DNA of 64,000 nt from Luteibaculum oceani. Its GTDB lineage: Bacteria > Bacteroidota > Bacteroidia > Flavobacteriales_D > Luteibaculaceae. A model generated the notes under the pieces. The model saw only the letters and a list, made by a program, of their open reading frames with translations, did not search any database and had not been told where the DNA came from. The stretch spans positions 273,347 to 337,346 of the forward strand of contig NZ_VORB01000002.1 of NCBI RefSeq assembly GCF_007995015.1. Reading direction: 5' to 3'. Shown here in pieces: positions 19,725 through 28,589 of the stretch. Both the position numbers and the translations under genes were made by a program. Position 1 is the stretch's first letter. The number at the start of each line of letters is the position of its first letter.

Positions 19725-22700
19725 ATGCACAACTATATTTTAAACCTTATCACTTTCCTAATTATCCTGTTTTTGGTAATGACAGGATTGAACAGTTCTG
19801 GTCAGAGTTATTGCGGGATTTCCTTTAGCTCAACTTCAGATTACATTACCCAGGTGAAGTTTGGAACTGGTTCCGCACCCAATGGCTGGACCAATAACTC
19901 AGGAGGTCAAAGTGCAAATGGATACGGGAATTTTTCAAACAATATTGCATACCGTGCTACCGTAGAACCGGGGAAATCATACCCTATGGAAGTAAGGGTT
20001 AGTGGTACAGGAACTCAATATGTAAGAGTTTTTGTGGACTGGGATGGAAATGGAACCTTTGAGTATTCTTCTTATTTCGGAAGTCAATCGTCAGGCTACG
20101 TTTTTAGTGGGAATATTGTTGTTCCTGGAAATGCTACCAATAAAATAACTAGAATTAGAGTGGTAGATGAGTATAACGAAGATCCTACCGCCTGTCAATC
20201 TGATACCTGGGGAGAGGCCGAAGATTACTCCATTGAAATTTGTGATGGAACCACCATGTCTTTTAAAAGTCTTTCTGTAAATCAAAACAATACGGCAGCG
20301 GCGCCAAAGGGTTCGAATAGAGCTGAAATTATTGGTTTTAACATTAATGTAGCAGGCTGTGATACAAAGGTTAAAGTGAAATCCGCAAAATTTGGGCAGG
20401 GTGATTCTGACAATATAACTGCTGATGCAACCAATGCAAGACTATACTATACTGGAAGTTCTAACACTTTTGCAACTACGAACCAGGTAGGAGGTACAAC
20501 AGCTCCCGGAGCATCCTTTACCATTTCAGGTATTGACAACAATCTTAGTGGGCTTACAGATGGGGATAACTGGTTTTGGCTTACCTACGATATTCCAAAT
20601 AATGCCAATATTGATAATTATGTAGATGGTGAGCTCCTTTCGTTAACACTAGACACTCTTAATGCTTCAGGTATAATCTATAATGTACCTAACGGGGACC
20701 CTAACGGAAAGCGTTTGATTGTAAATTCCTATTGCACTCCTGCAAACCCTGCAAACGCGGCTGGCGCTCATATTCAGAAGGTAGAAATAGGTACTCTATC
20801 TAACTCCAATACGGGAAATTCTATTTATAGATCTTTTGTTCCAACAGTAAACCCTTTTGATTTTTGTGTAGGTAATGAATATGACTTAAAGGTCAATTGG
20901 TATACCGATGTAAATTATATAGATGGTTCCGTTCCATTTTTTGTGCATGCTTATTTCGATTGGAATAGAGATGGAGATTTTAACGATGCGGATGAACATT
21001 ACCTTGTTGGGAATGAGATGACCAGACAATACCTAATAGATGGGGTTAAATCTGGAACCTTTACCGCCAAGATAACACCTCCACAAAGTGCAAAAGGAGG
21101 AGCGTCTGTTATGCGTGTTTCCGTATCAAGAGATATGGGTGCTTATCCTTGTACCGGTTCCGTAGATGGTGAAACAGAAGATTATGGCTATAATTTAAAT
21201 AAGGCAGGTAACCTTATTAACACGGATCCAATTGTTTGCACAACTGGCACGGTTCAATTCAATGTGTCAAATACCAATAATCAACCTTATACGGTTCAGT
21301 ATGCCACCGATAGAGAAAATTTCACGGATCTTTATCAGAATATTTCTTCAGCTTCTTTTACAACGCAATTAATTGATACTACCACAAGCTTTAGAATAGT
21401 TAATGCAAAGACCGAATGCCCTAATGGACTAAAGTCATCTGATATTATTGACATCATGTATGCTGGGATTAATCGAATTGAGTCTGATAAATCGCAATTA
21501 TGTGCCGACGATACCGCTAAATTAAAGGCTGTTTACGAATACAATGCAGAGTCTTTTACCGCAACCTTCGGTGCTACAAATTCAACCGTTAGGGGCATGC
21601 AGGTTACTGAGTTCCCCCTTGATGTTTCTGGCTTACCTGCTAATGTAAAGTTAAATGAGGTGATGTTAGATTCGATATGTATTACTGGCGGAGTGAACGT
21701 GGGCGCTGCTCAATTATATTATTACCTCTATGCTCCAAATGTTAACGATCAGAAAAGAGTGTTGTTAAGTGGAGGGAATGGATTAAACAATGTTGGAGCT
21801 ACCAATAAGTTTTGCTTTACTACCGAAGCAACAAGATCGGTTGTTGGAGAAACAGCAAGTTTGTCGGGAGAATATAAATCACAGGAACCTCTTTCAAGGT
21901 TAAACGGATATAACCCCAATGGGACATGGAAGCTTATGGTTTTCATAGATTTCATTGACGGAAATGGATCCGTAGAGGAATTCTCTTTGCATTTTGGGGT
22001 AAATGATGGTGTGAATTGGAGTCCGAATTCGGCTATTTCTAGCACTACGGACGATGCGCCTGAAGCCTATCCAACAAGTAGTACTACGTATATAGCAAGT
22101 CTTAGCAACAAGTATTGCATGGCCCTCGATTCTCTTCCTTTGGCAGTTCTTGGGAATACGGCAATAACTGCTTCTATTACCGATCAAACTCCAACAGGAA
22201 GTGTTTGTGCTGGAAGTTCTATTAGGTTTGATGCGGCATTATCTGATAACATAGCTAATCCACCAGTGCAATGGTATATAAACGATCAACCTGTGACAGG
22301 AGAAACTGGGATGAATTTCACCACAAATACCCTATCAGATGGAGATGAGGTGAAATTCGAATTCAATCTAGTTACAGCTTGTGGCACGTATTACAGCACT
22401 GATTCCGTGATTGTTGAAATCGATGATTTTTTAACCCCAAGCTTAACTTTAAACTCCGGTTCTCCAATGCCTATTTGCCAGGGAGCAACCGTAAACTTTA
22501 CTGCGGACGATAAGGATTTTGGTCCCAATCCAAATTTTGAGTGGTTTCTTAACGGTACCAGTGTTCAAAATCAAGGTAAAACATATTCAGGAAATGGTTT
22601 GAATAATGGAGATGTAGTTGTTGTTAAGGTTAACGCTAACTATGCATGTGTGTCTGTAAACGAATTGTCAGATACCATTGTAGTTACCACCACAACCGAA

Positions 22701-24026
22701 CTGGATCCTAATTTGGAAATGACCTCGGATGTTAATCCAGAATTATCCTGTATTGGTAAAGAAATAACGTTTACCGTAGATACCGCGTTTAATAATTCCG
22801 GAGGAAAAGGGAGTGTTTCGTGGTTTCACAACGGGAAACCAATAAATGTAACCACCTTGTCTACCTCTACGGATACTTTTTCGGTAGGAAACCATGTGAT
22901 TAGAGCAGAATACAATGTGAATAGTAGTTGCACCAAATCGACTTTTGTAACAGACCAGGTATCTTTTTTAGTCGGATCTGATGTTGAGCCGGAAATTACT
23001 ATTACTTCAGATCGAACTAAGATTTGTGATGGAGATAGCATCCATTTTCTGGTAACTAATATCAAACACGGTGGCAGCGCTCCCGAAATTCAATGGTTCC
23101 TTAATAGTGATCCCATTAGCGGGGAAACCGGAATGACATACAGTGGTGCTAATTTCAATAATCAGGACGAGGTAAATGCTAGGTTAATCTCTAGCATAGA
23201 GTGTATTTCTTTTGAACAAACCTTTAGTGGTCCTATAGAAGTAAAGGTCTCTGAGTTGACTCCGACGGCTATAAATATTCGTTCAGATTTTGAGCAAACA
23301 CCATTCTGTAAAGGAGAAAGTATACTTATCGAAGTAGATTTATTAGAAGGTGGAGGAGTAGAACCGAATATTGAGTGGTTCCTAAATGATTTAAGTATCC
23401 GCAAGAGAAAATTCACCAAAATAGCCTTAGATTCTCTTAAAAATGGAGATAAGGTCTACGCTAAGCTGCATCCTAATTCGGTATGTCCAACACCTGTAAT
23501 CCCAACGAGTGATACATTAACTTTTTCTGTATTGGATTTACCATTTGTAGATTTCCAGCCAGTTGTATCGGGTGCAGATGTGCAGTTTATACCCAGTGAC
23601 ACTAATTTTACTGCTTACGCATGGCAATTTGGAAATGGTCAATCTTCGCAGCAAGTTAAACCATCTATGCAGTACGAAGAGTCTGGTGAATACGAAGTTT
23701 GTTTATCGGTTGAAGACACCAATGGTTGTGTAAATGTTAGATGTAAAATGGTTAGTTACTCGGTGCCTGTGGGACTCAATGAGCATAAAGGTTACGCAAT
23801 GAGCCTATTTCCTAATCCAGTAAAAGAAAAGGTTTTCATTACTCACAACTTAACTTCGGTTAAGTCTATTAAAGTTATGAGCCAGGATGGTAAGCTTGTT
23901 AGCACTAACTACGTAGAATCCGACGGGAGAATTACAGTACCTATGAACGATGTTGTAAGCGGGGTTTATTTAATTCAAGTATACCACGACAATGGAGTGT
24001 TAAGTTCTAAGTTCACCAAATTATAG
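19725..24026 (+). CDS. Second giant GEVED/Ig/PKD surface protein, tandem paralogue, T9SS type A
   Basis: 1433 residues from the ATG at 19725, with signal peptide MHNYILNLITFLIILFLVMT to about residue 37. The domain order is the same as its upstream neighbour: GEVED (DTWGEAEDYSIEI), BNR-associated beta domain (GDNWFWLTYDIP), GEVED (FDWNRDGDFNDADE, DGETEDYGYN), P-like domain (NPNGTWKLMVF), Ig-like modules, PKD, and a type A sorting domain (LFPNPVKEKVFITHN). Whole stretches are identical in both (for example FGTGSAPNGWTNN and DKSQLC), so this is a tandem duplication that has diverged. Divergence is greatest in the first GEVED insert, the module after the second GEVED, and the C-terminal 80 residues. 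Its own promoter box and terminators isolate it as a separate transcription unit, so the two can be expressed differently. Confidence 0.9.
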   Translation: MHNYILNLITFLIILFLVMTGLNSSGQSYCGISFSSTSDYITQVKFGTGSAPNGWTNNSGGQSANGYGNFSNNIAYRATVEPGKSYPMEVRVSGTGTQYVRVFVDWDGNGTFEYSSYFGSQSSGYVFSGNIVVPGNATNKITRIRVVDEYNEDPTACQSDTWGEAEDYSIEICDGTTMSFKSLSVNQNNTAAAPKGSNRAEIIGFNINVAGCDTKVKVKSAKFGQGDSDNITADATNARLYYTGSSNTFATTNQVGGTTAPGASFTISGIDNNLSGLTDGDNWFWLTYDIPNNANIDNYVDGELLSLTLDTLNASGIIYNVPNGDPNGKRLIVNSYCTPANPANAAGAHIQKVEIGTLSNSNTGNSIYRSFVPTVNPFDFCVGNEYDLKVNWYTDVNYIDGSVPFFVHAYFDWNRDGDFNDADEHYLVGNEMTRQYLIDGVKSGTFTAKITPPQSAKGGASVMRVSVSRDMGAYPCTGSVDGETEDYGYNLNKAGNLINTDPIVCTTGTVQFNVSNTNNQPYTVQYATDRENFTDLYQNISSASFTTQLIDTTTSFRIVNAKTECPNGLKSSDIIDIMYAGINRIESDKSQLCADDTAKLKAVYEYNAESFTATFGATNSTVRGMQVTEFPLDVSGLPANVKLNEVMLDSICITGGVNVGAAQLYYYLYAPNVNDQKRVLLSGGNGLNNVGATNKFCFTTEATRSVVGETASLSGEYKSQEPLSRLNGYNPNGTWKLMVFIDFIDGNGSVEEFSLHFGVNDGVNWSPNSAISSTTDDAPEAYPTSSTTYIASLSNKYCMALDSLPLAVLGNTAITASITDQTPTGSVCAGSSIRFDAALSDNIANPPVQWYINDQPVTGETGMNFTTNTLSDGDEVKFEFNLVTACGTYYSTDSVIVEIDDFLTPSLTLNSGSPMPICQGATVNFTADDKDFGPNPNFEWFLNGTSVQNQGKTYSGNGLNNGDVVVVKVNANYACVSVNELSDTIVVTTTTELDPNLEMTSDVNPELSCIGKEITFTVDTAFNNSGGKGSVSWFHNGKPINVTTLSTSTDTFSVGNHVIRAEYNVNSSCTKSTFVTDQVSFLVGSDVEPEITITSDRTKICDGDSIHFLVTNIKHGGSAPEIQWFLNSDPISGETGMTYSGANFNNQDEVNARLISSIECISFEQTFSGPIEVKVSELTPTAINIRSDFEQTPFCKGESILIEVDLLEGGGVEPNIEWFLNDLSIRKRKFTKIALDSLKNGDKVYAKLHPNSVCPTPVIPTSDTLTFSVLDLPFVDFQPVVSGADVQFIPSDTNFTAYAWQFGNGQSSQQVKPSMQYEESGEYEVCLSVEDTNGCVNVRCKMVSYSVPVGLNEHKGYAMSLFPNPVKEKVFITHNLTSVKSIKVMSQDGKLVSTNYVESDGRITVPMNDVVSGVYLIQVYHDNGVLSSKFTKL

Positions 24027-24074
24027 CAAGAAATTCGTTACCAAATTTTCCAGGTTAACGTTTTATAATAGTTT

Positions 24075-24101
24075 AAACCACCTCTTTTGAGGTGGTTTTT
24101 T
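24075..24101 (+). terminator. Intrinsic terminator after the second GEVED gene
   Basis: Stem AAACCACCTC/GAGGTGGTTT with TTTT loop, followed by T. Confidence 0.9.
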
Positions 24102-24126
24102 GTTTCTTCCAGTACAAAGTTATTTC

Positions 24127-25323
24127 GTGAAAACCCAACGCATAAAATTTAAAAATAGAAAAGGGGTAGAACTTGCAGCCCTATTGGATTTACCAGAATT
24201 TTCAGCCACCGAAAATTTTGTCTTGTTTGCGCATTGTTTTACCTGTGGTAAAAATTTAAAAGCAATTCAGTATTTAAGTGAAGCGTTATGCGATAAGGGT
24301 TTTGGAGTTTTTCGTTTTGATTTTACAGGATTAGGCCAAAGTGAAGGCGAATTTACTCAAGCCGGGTTCACCTCTGATATATCCGATTTAATTGACGCTG
24401 CATTCTACCTTAAAACGAATAGAAAAGCCCCAAGCATTATACTCGGACACTCCCTAGGTGGAGCTGCGGTTATTCACGCCGCCAAAGAAATAGAGGGCCT
24501 AAAGGCAATAGCTGTTATTGGAGCTCCATACGATCCCGAACACGTTACAAACCTTTTTTCTGGGGATATCGAAAAAATCCAATCCGAGGGTAAAGCTGAA
24601 GTGAATATAGGTGGGAGATCTTTCGAAATTTCTAGGCAATTTGTAAACGATTTAAAGCAGGAAGACAGTGGTAAGATTCTTAAAGACTTAAAACTTCCTT
24701 TTTTAATTCTCCATTCACCAAATGACAAAATTGTGGGTATAGAAAACGCCCGTAAATACTTCGAAAAAGCATGGCATCCAAAATCATTTGTTTCTTTAGA
24801 TAATTCGGACCATTTACTGAGTACTAAAGCAGACGCACAGTACGCTGGTTTGGTAATAGCTGCTTGGGCCAATCGCTACGTAGAAAAGGCTGAAAAGGAA
24901 GATGTTACAGTAAGCGGAAATGCGAGTGCTATAAACAGATACAAGGATTTAGAAACCCTTGTAGGAATAGGTGATCATCGCATTGTAACCGACGAGCCAG
25001 AAAGGGTTGGAGGAAATAATTTTGGACCGGCTCCCCACGAGTTAATAGCCGCGGCTCTTGCTTCTTGTACAGCCATGACTTTAAACCTTTACGCCAAAAG
25101 AAAAGGGTGGGTGTATAGTTCGGTTAAGGTGGATGTAACCCATGAAAGTAAAAAGGACGAAAATGGCAATAAATACGACCTTTTCAGCAGGCATATTAAT
25201 GTTGATTCCGGGTTGGATTTTGACCAAAAACAGCGACTCCTAGAAATTGCCAATAAATGCCCTGTGCACAAAACCTTAGAATCCGTTTCTAAGATTGATA
25301 CCCAAATCAACTCAAAATACTAG
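24127..25323 (+). CDS. Alpha/beta hydrolase-OsmC fusion protein
   Basis: 398 residues from a GTG at 24127; an earlier TTG at 24100 falls inside the terminator and is rejected. Residues 1-255 form an alpha/beta hydrolase with HCFTCGKN, nucleophile Ser109 in GHSLGG, Asp200 and His229. Residues 265-398 form an OsmC/Ohr-type domain with both redox cysteines, Cys314 (LASCTAMT) and Cys378 (NKCPVHKTLE). OsmC domains reduce organic hydroperoxides with a reactive Cys; the fused hydrolase could release or supply lipid hydroperoxide acyl chains. This fusion is a known architecture in proteobacteria and Bacteroidota. The gene is followed after 4 bases by egtB and then egtD, placing it in an ergothioneine operon and supporting an oxidative-stress role. 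Confidence 0.92.
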   Translation: MKTQRIKFKNRKGVELAALLDLPEFSATENFVLFAHCFTCGKNLKAIQYLSEALCDKGFGVFRFDFTGLGQSEGEFTQAGFTSDISDLIDAAFYLKTNRKAPSIILGHSLGGAAVIHAAKEIEGLKAIAVIGAPYDPEHVTNLFSGDIEKIQSEGKAEVNIGGRSFEISRQFVNDLKQEDSGKILKDLKLPFLILHSPNDKIVGIENARKYFEKAWHPKSFVSLDNSDHLLSTKADAQYAGLVIAAWANRYVEKAEKEDVTVSGNASAINRYKDLETLVGIGDHRIVTDEPERVGGNNFGPAPHELIAAALASCTAMTLNLYAKRKGWVYSSVKVDVTHESKKDENGNKYDLFSRHINVDSGLDFDQKQRLLEIANKCPVHKTLESVSKIDTQINSKY

Positions 25324-25327
25324 CACA

Positions 25328-26509
25328 ATGGACTCAGTGACAGTTGCAGATAATACCGAAATCATTAGGCGATTTAAAAAAGTTAGGGCGAGAACCGAGG
25401 AATTATGCTCTCCACTTGGAGTGGAGGATTTTATTCCGCAACCCGCTGTATTTGTAAGCCCGGCAAAGTGGCACATAGCGCATACAACTTGGTTTTTCGA
25501 AGAGTTTGTCCTAAGCAAGTTTAAAAAAGGTTACACGAGATTTCACAAGGACTTTGCTTTTCTTTTTAACTCGTATTACAATTCGGTAGGTGAGCGCTTA
25601 GAAAGAGACAACAGGGGATTGCTAACACGCCCCAGACTTGAGTTGGTTTTTGATTACAGAAAATCCGTAGATCAAGAAATAGTCAGCCTTCTTCAAAATA
25701 CAGATAGACAGGAACTTATTAATACAATTGAGCTTGGTTTACAACACGAGCAACAGCACCAAGAACTGTTAATTACCGACCTTAAGTATATTTTTTCGCA
25801 GAACCCAATTTATCCAACCTACCACAAGGATTATTATTGGGAAAAAATAGTGGAGCCGAGTCAGCCAGATGTATTGATAGAGGAAGGTGTTTATAACATA
25901 GGATATGAAGGTAAAGACTTTAGCTTTGATAATGAACATGGTAAGCATAAAGTGTACATCAATCCGGTAGAGATTTCAGGGAATTTAGTATCCAATCAAG
26001 AGTTTATAGAATTTATTGAATCTGGAGGTTATGATAAATCAGAGTTTTGGCTGGATGAAGGGTGGGCCTTTATCCAAGAAAATAGTTGTAAACTCCCTTT
26101 ATACTGGAAAAAGGAGGATGGAAACTATTTCCAGTACACACTAAACGGTTTACAGGAAGTAAACCCTAAGGCCGTCTTAATGCATATTAACTATTTCGAG
26201 GCAGTAGCATATGCCAACTATAAAGGACATAGATTATGTACGGAATTTGAATGGGAAGTTGCCAGTGAAGAACTAAACTGGGGTACGGTTTGGGAGTGGA
26301 CGCAAAGTGCTTATTTACCCTATCCTAATTACAAAAAACCAGCTGGTGCCATAGGTGAGTACAACGGGAAATTTATGGTAAACCAAATGGTGTTAAGAGG
26401 TGCTTCCGTGGCAACGGCAAAGGGGCACTCCAGAAATACCTACCGAAATTTTTTTCATCCCCAATACAGTTGGCAAGTAGCGGGTATAAGACTAGCAAAG
26501 GAGATTTAA
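25328..26509 (+). CDS. egtB: Ergothioneine biosynthesis sulfoxide synthase EgtB
   Basis: 393 residues. The N-terminal DinB-like domain carries the iron ligands His52 (WHIAHTTWFFEEF) and His140/His144 (LQHEQQHQEL), matching the three-histidine site of mycobacterial EgtB. The C-terminal FGE-sulfatase-like domain runs from about 190 (GNLVSNQEF to GIRLAKEI, with RNTYRNFFHP). The enzyme joins hercynine to a thiol donor using O2 to give a sulfoxide. No EgtA or EgtC gene is nearby, so the donor may be cysteine rather than gamma-glutamylcysteine (inference). I use the ATG at 25328; an upstream in-frame start at 25295 would overlap the OsmC gene. One base separates its stop from egtD. Confidence 0.93.
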   Translation: MDSVTVADNTEIIRRFKKVRARTEELCSPLGVEDFIPQPAVFVSPAKWHIAHTTWFFEEFVLSKFKKGYTRFHKDFAFLFNSYYNSVGERLERDNRGLLTRPRLELVFDYRKSVDQEIVSLLQNTDRQELINTIELGLQHEQQHQELLITDLKYIFSQNPIYPTYHKDYYWEKIVEPSQPDVLIEEGVYNIGYEGKDFSFDNEHGKHKVYINPVEISGNLVSNQEFIEFIESGGYDKSEFWLDEGWAFIQENSCKLPLYWKKEDGNYFQYTLNGLQEVNPKAVLMHINYFEAVAYANYKGHRLCTEFEWEVASEELNWGTVWEWTQSAYLPYPNYKKPAGAIGEYNGKFMVNQMVLRGASVATAKGHSRNTYRNFFHPQYSWQVAGIRLAKEI

Positions 26510-26510
26510 A

Positions 26511-27440
26511 ATGAGCAGTTTTGAATTGGATGTATTACAGGGGCTAAAGGCAACTCCCAAATATTTACCCTCCAAATATTTTTATGATCATAAAGGTGAT
26601 GAACTCTTTATAAAAATTATGAATTCACCCGAGTATTACCTTACCGATTGTGAGTTTGAAATTCTTTCTGAACAAGCAAAAGATATACTATCACCCTTCG
26701 AAGGTTTAGAATACTTTGAAATTATAGAATTAGGAGCAGGTAATGGCAAGAAAACCGTAGAACTTCTCAGGGGGTTAAATACTAAAAAGTTCACTTATAA
26801 ACCCGTGGACATCAGCTCTAACGCCCTAGAACTACTCTCTAAACGACTAAAAAGAGAATTACCTCAAGTTCGATGTGAACCTGAACAAGGGGAATACTTT
26901 AAGGTGCTCGAGAGCCTTAGAGGAAAACACCCAAAACTTGTGCTGTTTCTTGGCTCTAACCTAGGGAATATGGTGGATGAAAGAGCGGCCTCTTTTCTTG
27001 GGGCCCTGTCTCAGGTGCTAAATTCGGGGGATAGGGTTTTGCTTGGGCTAGATCTGATAAAATCAAGAGAAATCGTTCTTCCAGCCTACAATGACAAAAA
27101 TGGATATACTGCAGCATTTAACTTAAACCTTCTTAAAAGGATTAATAAGGAACTGTTAGGGGACTTCCAGCTTGATAAATTTGTTCATTCTCCAGAGTAT
27201 GATGAGGTTTCAGGGCTTGCCAAAAGTTATCTTACGAGTACTGAAAATCAGGTGGTAAGCCTTAACAAACCAGGAGTTCAAATATCCTTTCAAAAGGGGG
27301 AGAGGGTATTCATGGAAGTTTCTAGAAAATACAATGACCAAATTTTGAAAACCCTACTAACGAGAACTCAGTTGCTCATTGAAGAACGATTTTTAGATAG
27401 TAGAAAATACTTCTGCGATTATCTTCTCGCTAGAATCTAA
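26511..27440 (+). CDS. egtD: L-histidine N(alpha)-methyltransferase EgtD
   Basis: 309 residues. The N-terminus has YFYDHKGDELFIKIMNSPEY, the characteristic substrate-binding region, then TDCEFEIL. The SAM site is ELGAGNGKKT (about 73-82); LFLGSNLGNM follows about 65 residues later. The enzyme trimethylates histidine to hercynine, the EgtB substrate. The start is ATG one base after the egtB stop, so hydrolase-OsmC, egtB and egtD are one operon. Its TAA stop interlocks with the stop of the convergent PLP-enzyme gene within the four bases CTAA (27437-27440), leaving no room for a terminator. Confidence 0.93.
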   Translation: MSSFELDVLQGLKATPKYLPSKYFYDHKGDELFIKIMNSPEYYLTDCEFEILSEQAKDILSPFEGLEYFEIIELGAGNGKKTVELLRGLNTKKFTYKPVDISSNALELLSKRLKRELPQVRCEPEQGEYFKVLESLRGKHPKLVLFLGSNLGNMVDERAASFLGALSQVLNSGDRVLLGLDLIKSREIVLPAYNDKNGYTAAFNLNLLKRINKELLGDFQLDKFVHSPEYDEVSGLAKSYLTSTENQVVSLNKPGVQISFQKGERVFMEVSRKYNDQILKTLLTRTQLLIEERFLDSRKYFCDYLLARI

Positions 27441-28531
27441 CTCGAGATGGCATTAATCAGAATTTCCACGTCCTCTTCGGTGTTGTAAAAATGAAACCCT
27501 AACCTAACAACACCATTTCTGTAGGTATGAACAATGTTCTTGTTGGTTAATTTCCCTGACAGTTTTCTCTCTTTATCTCGGATACAACAAAAGTTGGCAT
27601 AGGAGTCATTATCAGGGTTCCCGACAATATTTTCTATTTGAGGAAAGCTCTCAAAAAACTGAGAAAGCAAATTTTTGCCTATTAGATGAGCGTTACTTTC
27701 TTTAAGCTTTAAATGCATGTCCAGTGCACTGCTGAGGCCGGTTAAAGCAAAAGGAGCCACATGTCCCGGTTGTAATTGTGCCAAGCCTCTGTCAACGGTA
27801 TTGGAATTCTCTTTCCAGAGTACGGCAGTAAAGCCACCTGTTTTAATATCTAAGGCACTTAAAAATGATTCCTTGGCAAGGATAATTCCCGAGCCAAAAC
27901 CTGCATTTAACCATTTATAGCAGCTCATGATAGCACAGGAAATGTTGCTTTTTGAAAAATTGAAATCGGAGTTTCCCGCTGATTGGGTGCTGTCTACAAT
28001 TATGAATATTTCATGGGCCTTCAATTTCGCTCCAATGAATTCTATATCTAACTTCTGTCCGGAATTGTATTGCACGTGACTTAGGAACAAGAACCTAACT
28101 CCTGTCTCCACACATTGCGTTATGATTTTTTCTTCTGAATAAAAACCATCTTCATTGGGTGCAATTTCTATTGAGTTATAGGTGCCTAAAGAAAGTGGTA
28201 GTGTTAGGGATGGGTAATCGGTTTTGAGATAGGCAACGCTTTCCAGAGAGTATAGACCAGAAAGTAAATAGTTAATACCTGCTGAAAAGCTAGGAACTAG
28301 ACCTATTTGGCCAAAATGGCACCCAAAATAAGTTGCAATTTTGTTTTTGAGATCAGATTTAAAAGGGTACTCAAGTTCATCGATATAGGTTGAGCCTTGC
28401 CTGTCGAAATTGCGGAGGTAATTCTGTTGTTCTTCTCTTGCTTCCTTGGAGACTAATCCAGTTGCTGGTGTGTTAAGATAAGTGCAGGATTTTAAGGCAA
28501 GAAATTCGTAGTTGAGGGTATCGGTTATCAT
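27437..28531 (-). CDS. Class-V aminotransferase-fold PLP enzyme, EgtE candidate
   Basis: 364 residues with the fold-I layout: YLNTPATG near the N-terminus, the PLP aspartate Asp180 in VDSTQSAG, and the Schiff-base Lys206 in CYKWLNAGFGSG. This is the isopenicillin epimerase/NifS-like class that includes EgtE, the C-S lyase completing ergothioneine synthesis from hercynylcysteine sulfoxide. It sits immediately next to egtB-egtD but on the opposite strand, so the EgtE assignment is a context inference; kynureninase-like or other lyase activity cannot be excluded. The stop overlaps the egtD stop by 4 bases. It is divergent from the M14 peptidase gene, with 58 bases between the starts. Confidence 0.75.
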   Translation of the reverse strand: MITDTLNYEFLALKSCTYLNTPATGLVSKEAREEQQNYLRNFDRQGSTYIDELEYPFKSDLKNKIATYFGCHFGQIGLVPSFSAGINYLLSGLYSLESVAYLKTDYPSLTLPLSLGTYNSIEIAPNEDGFYSEEKIITQCVETGVRFLFLSHVQYNSGQKLDIEFIGAKLKAHEIFIIVDSTQSAGNSDFNFSKSNISCAIMSCYKWLNAGFGSGIILAKESFLSALDIKTGGFTAVLWKENSNTVDRGLAQLQPGHVAPFALTGLSSALDMHLKLKESNAHLIGKNLLSQFFESFPQIENIVGNPDNDSYANFCCIRDKERKLSGKLTNKNIVHTYRNGVVRLGFHFYNTEEDVEILINAISS

Positions 28532-28589
28532 AGATCTAATTTACAATACTTAATGATTGGTTCCATATCTTGCCGAAAATCTAAATGAA

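Noticed and set aside
15234..24026. Tandem GEVED genes as a composite transposon
   Set aside because: No transposase or flanking repeats; each copy has its own promoter and terminator.
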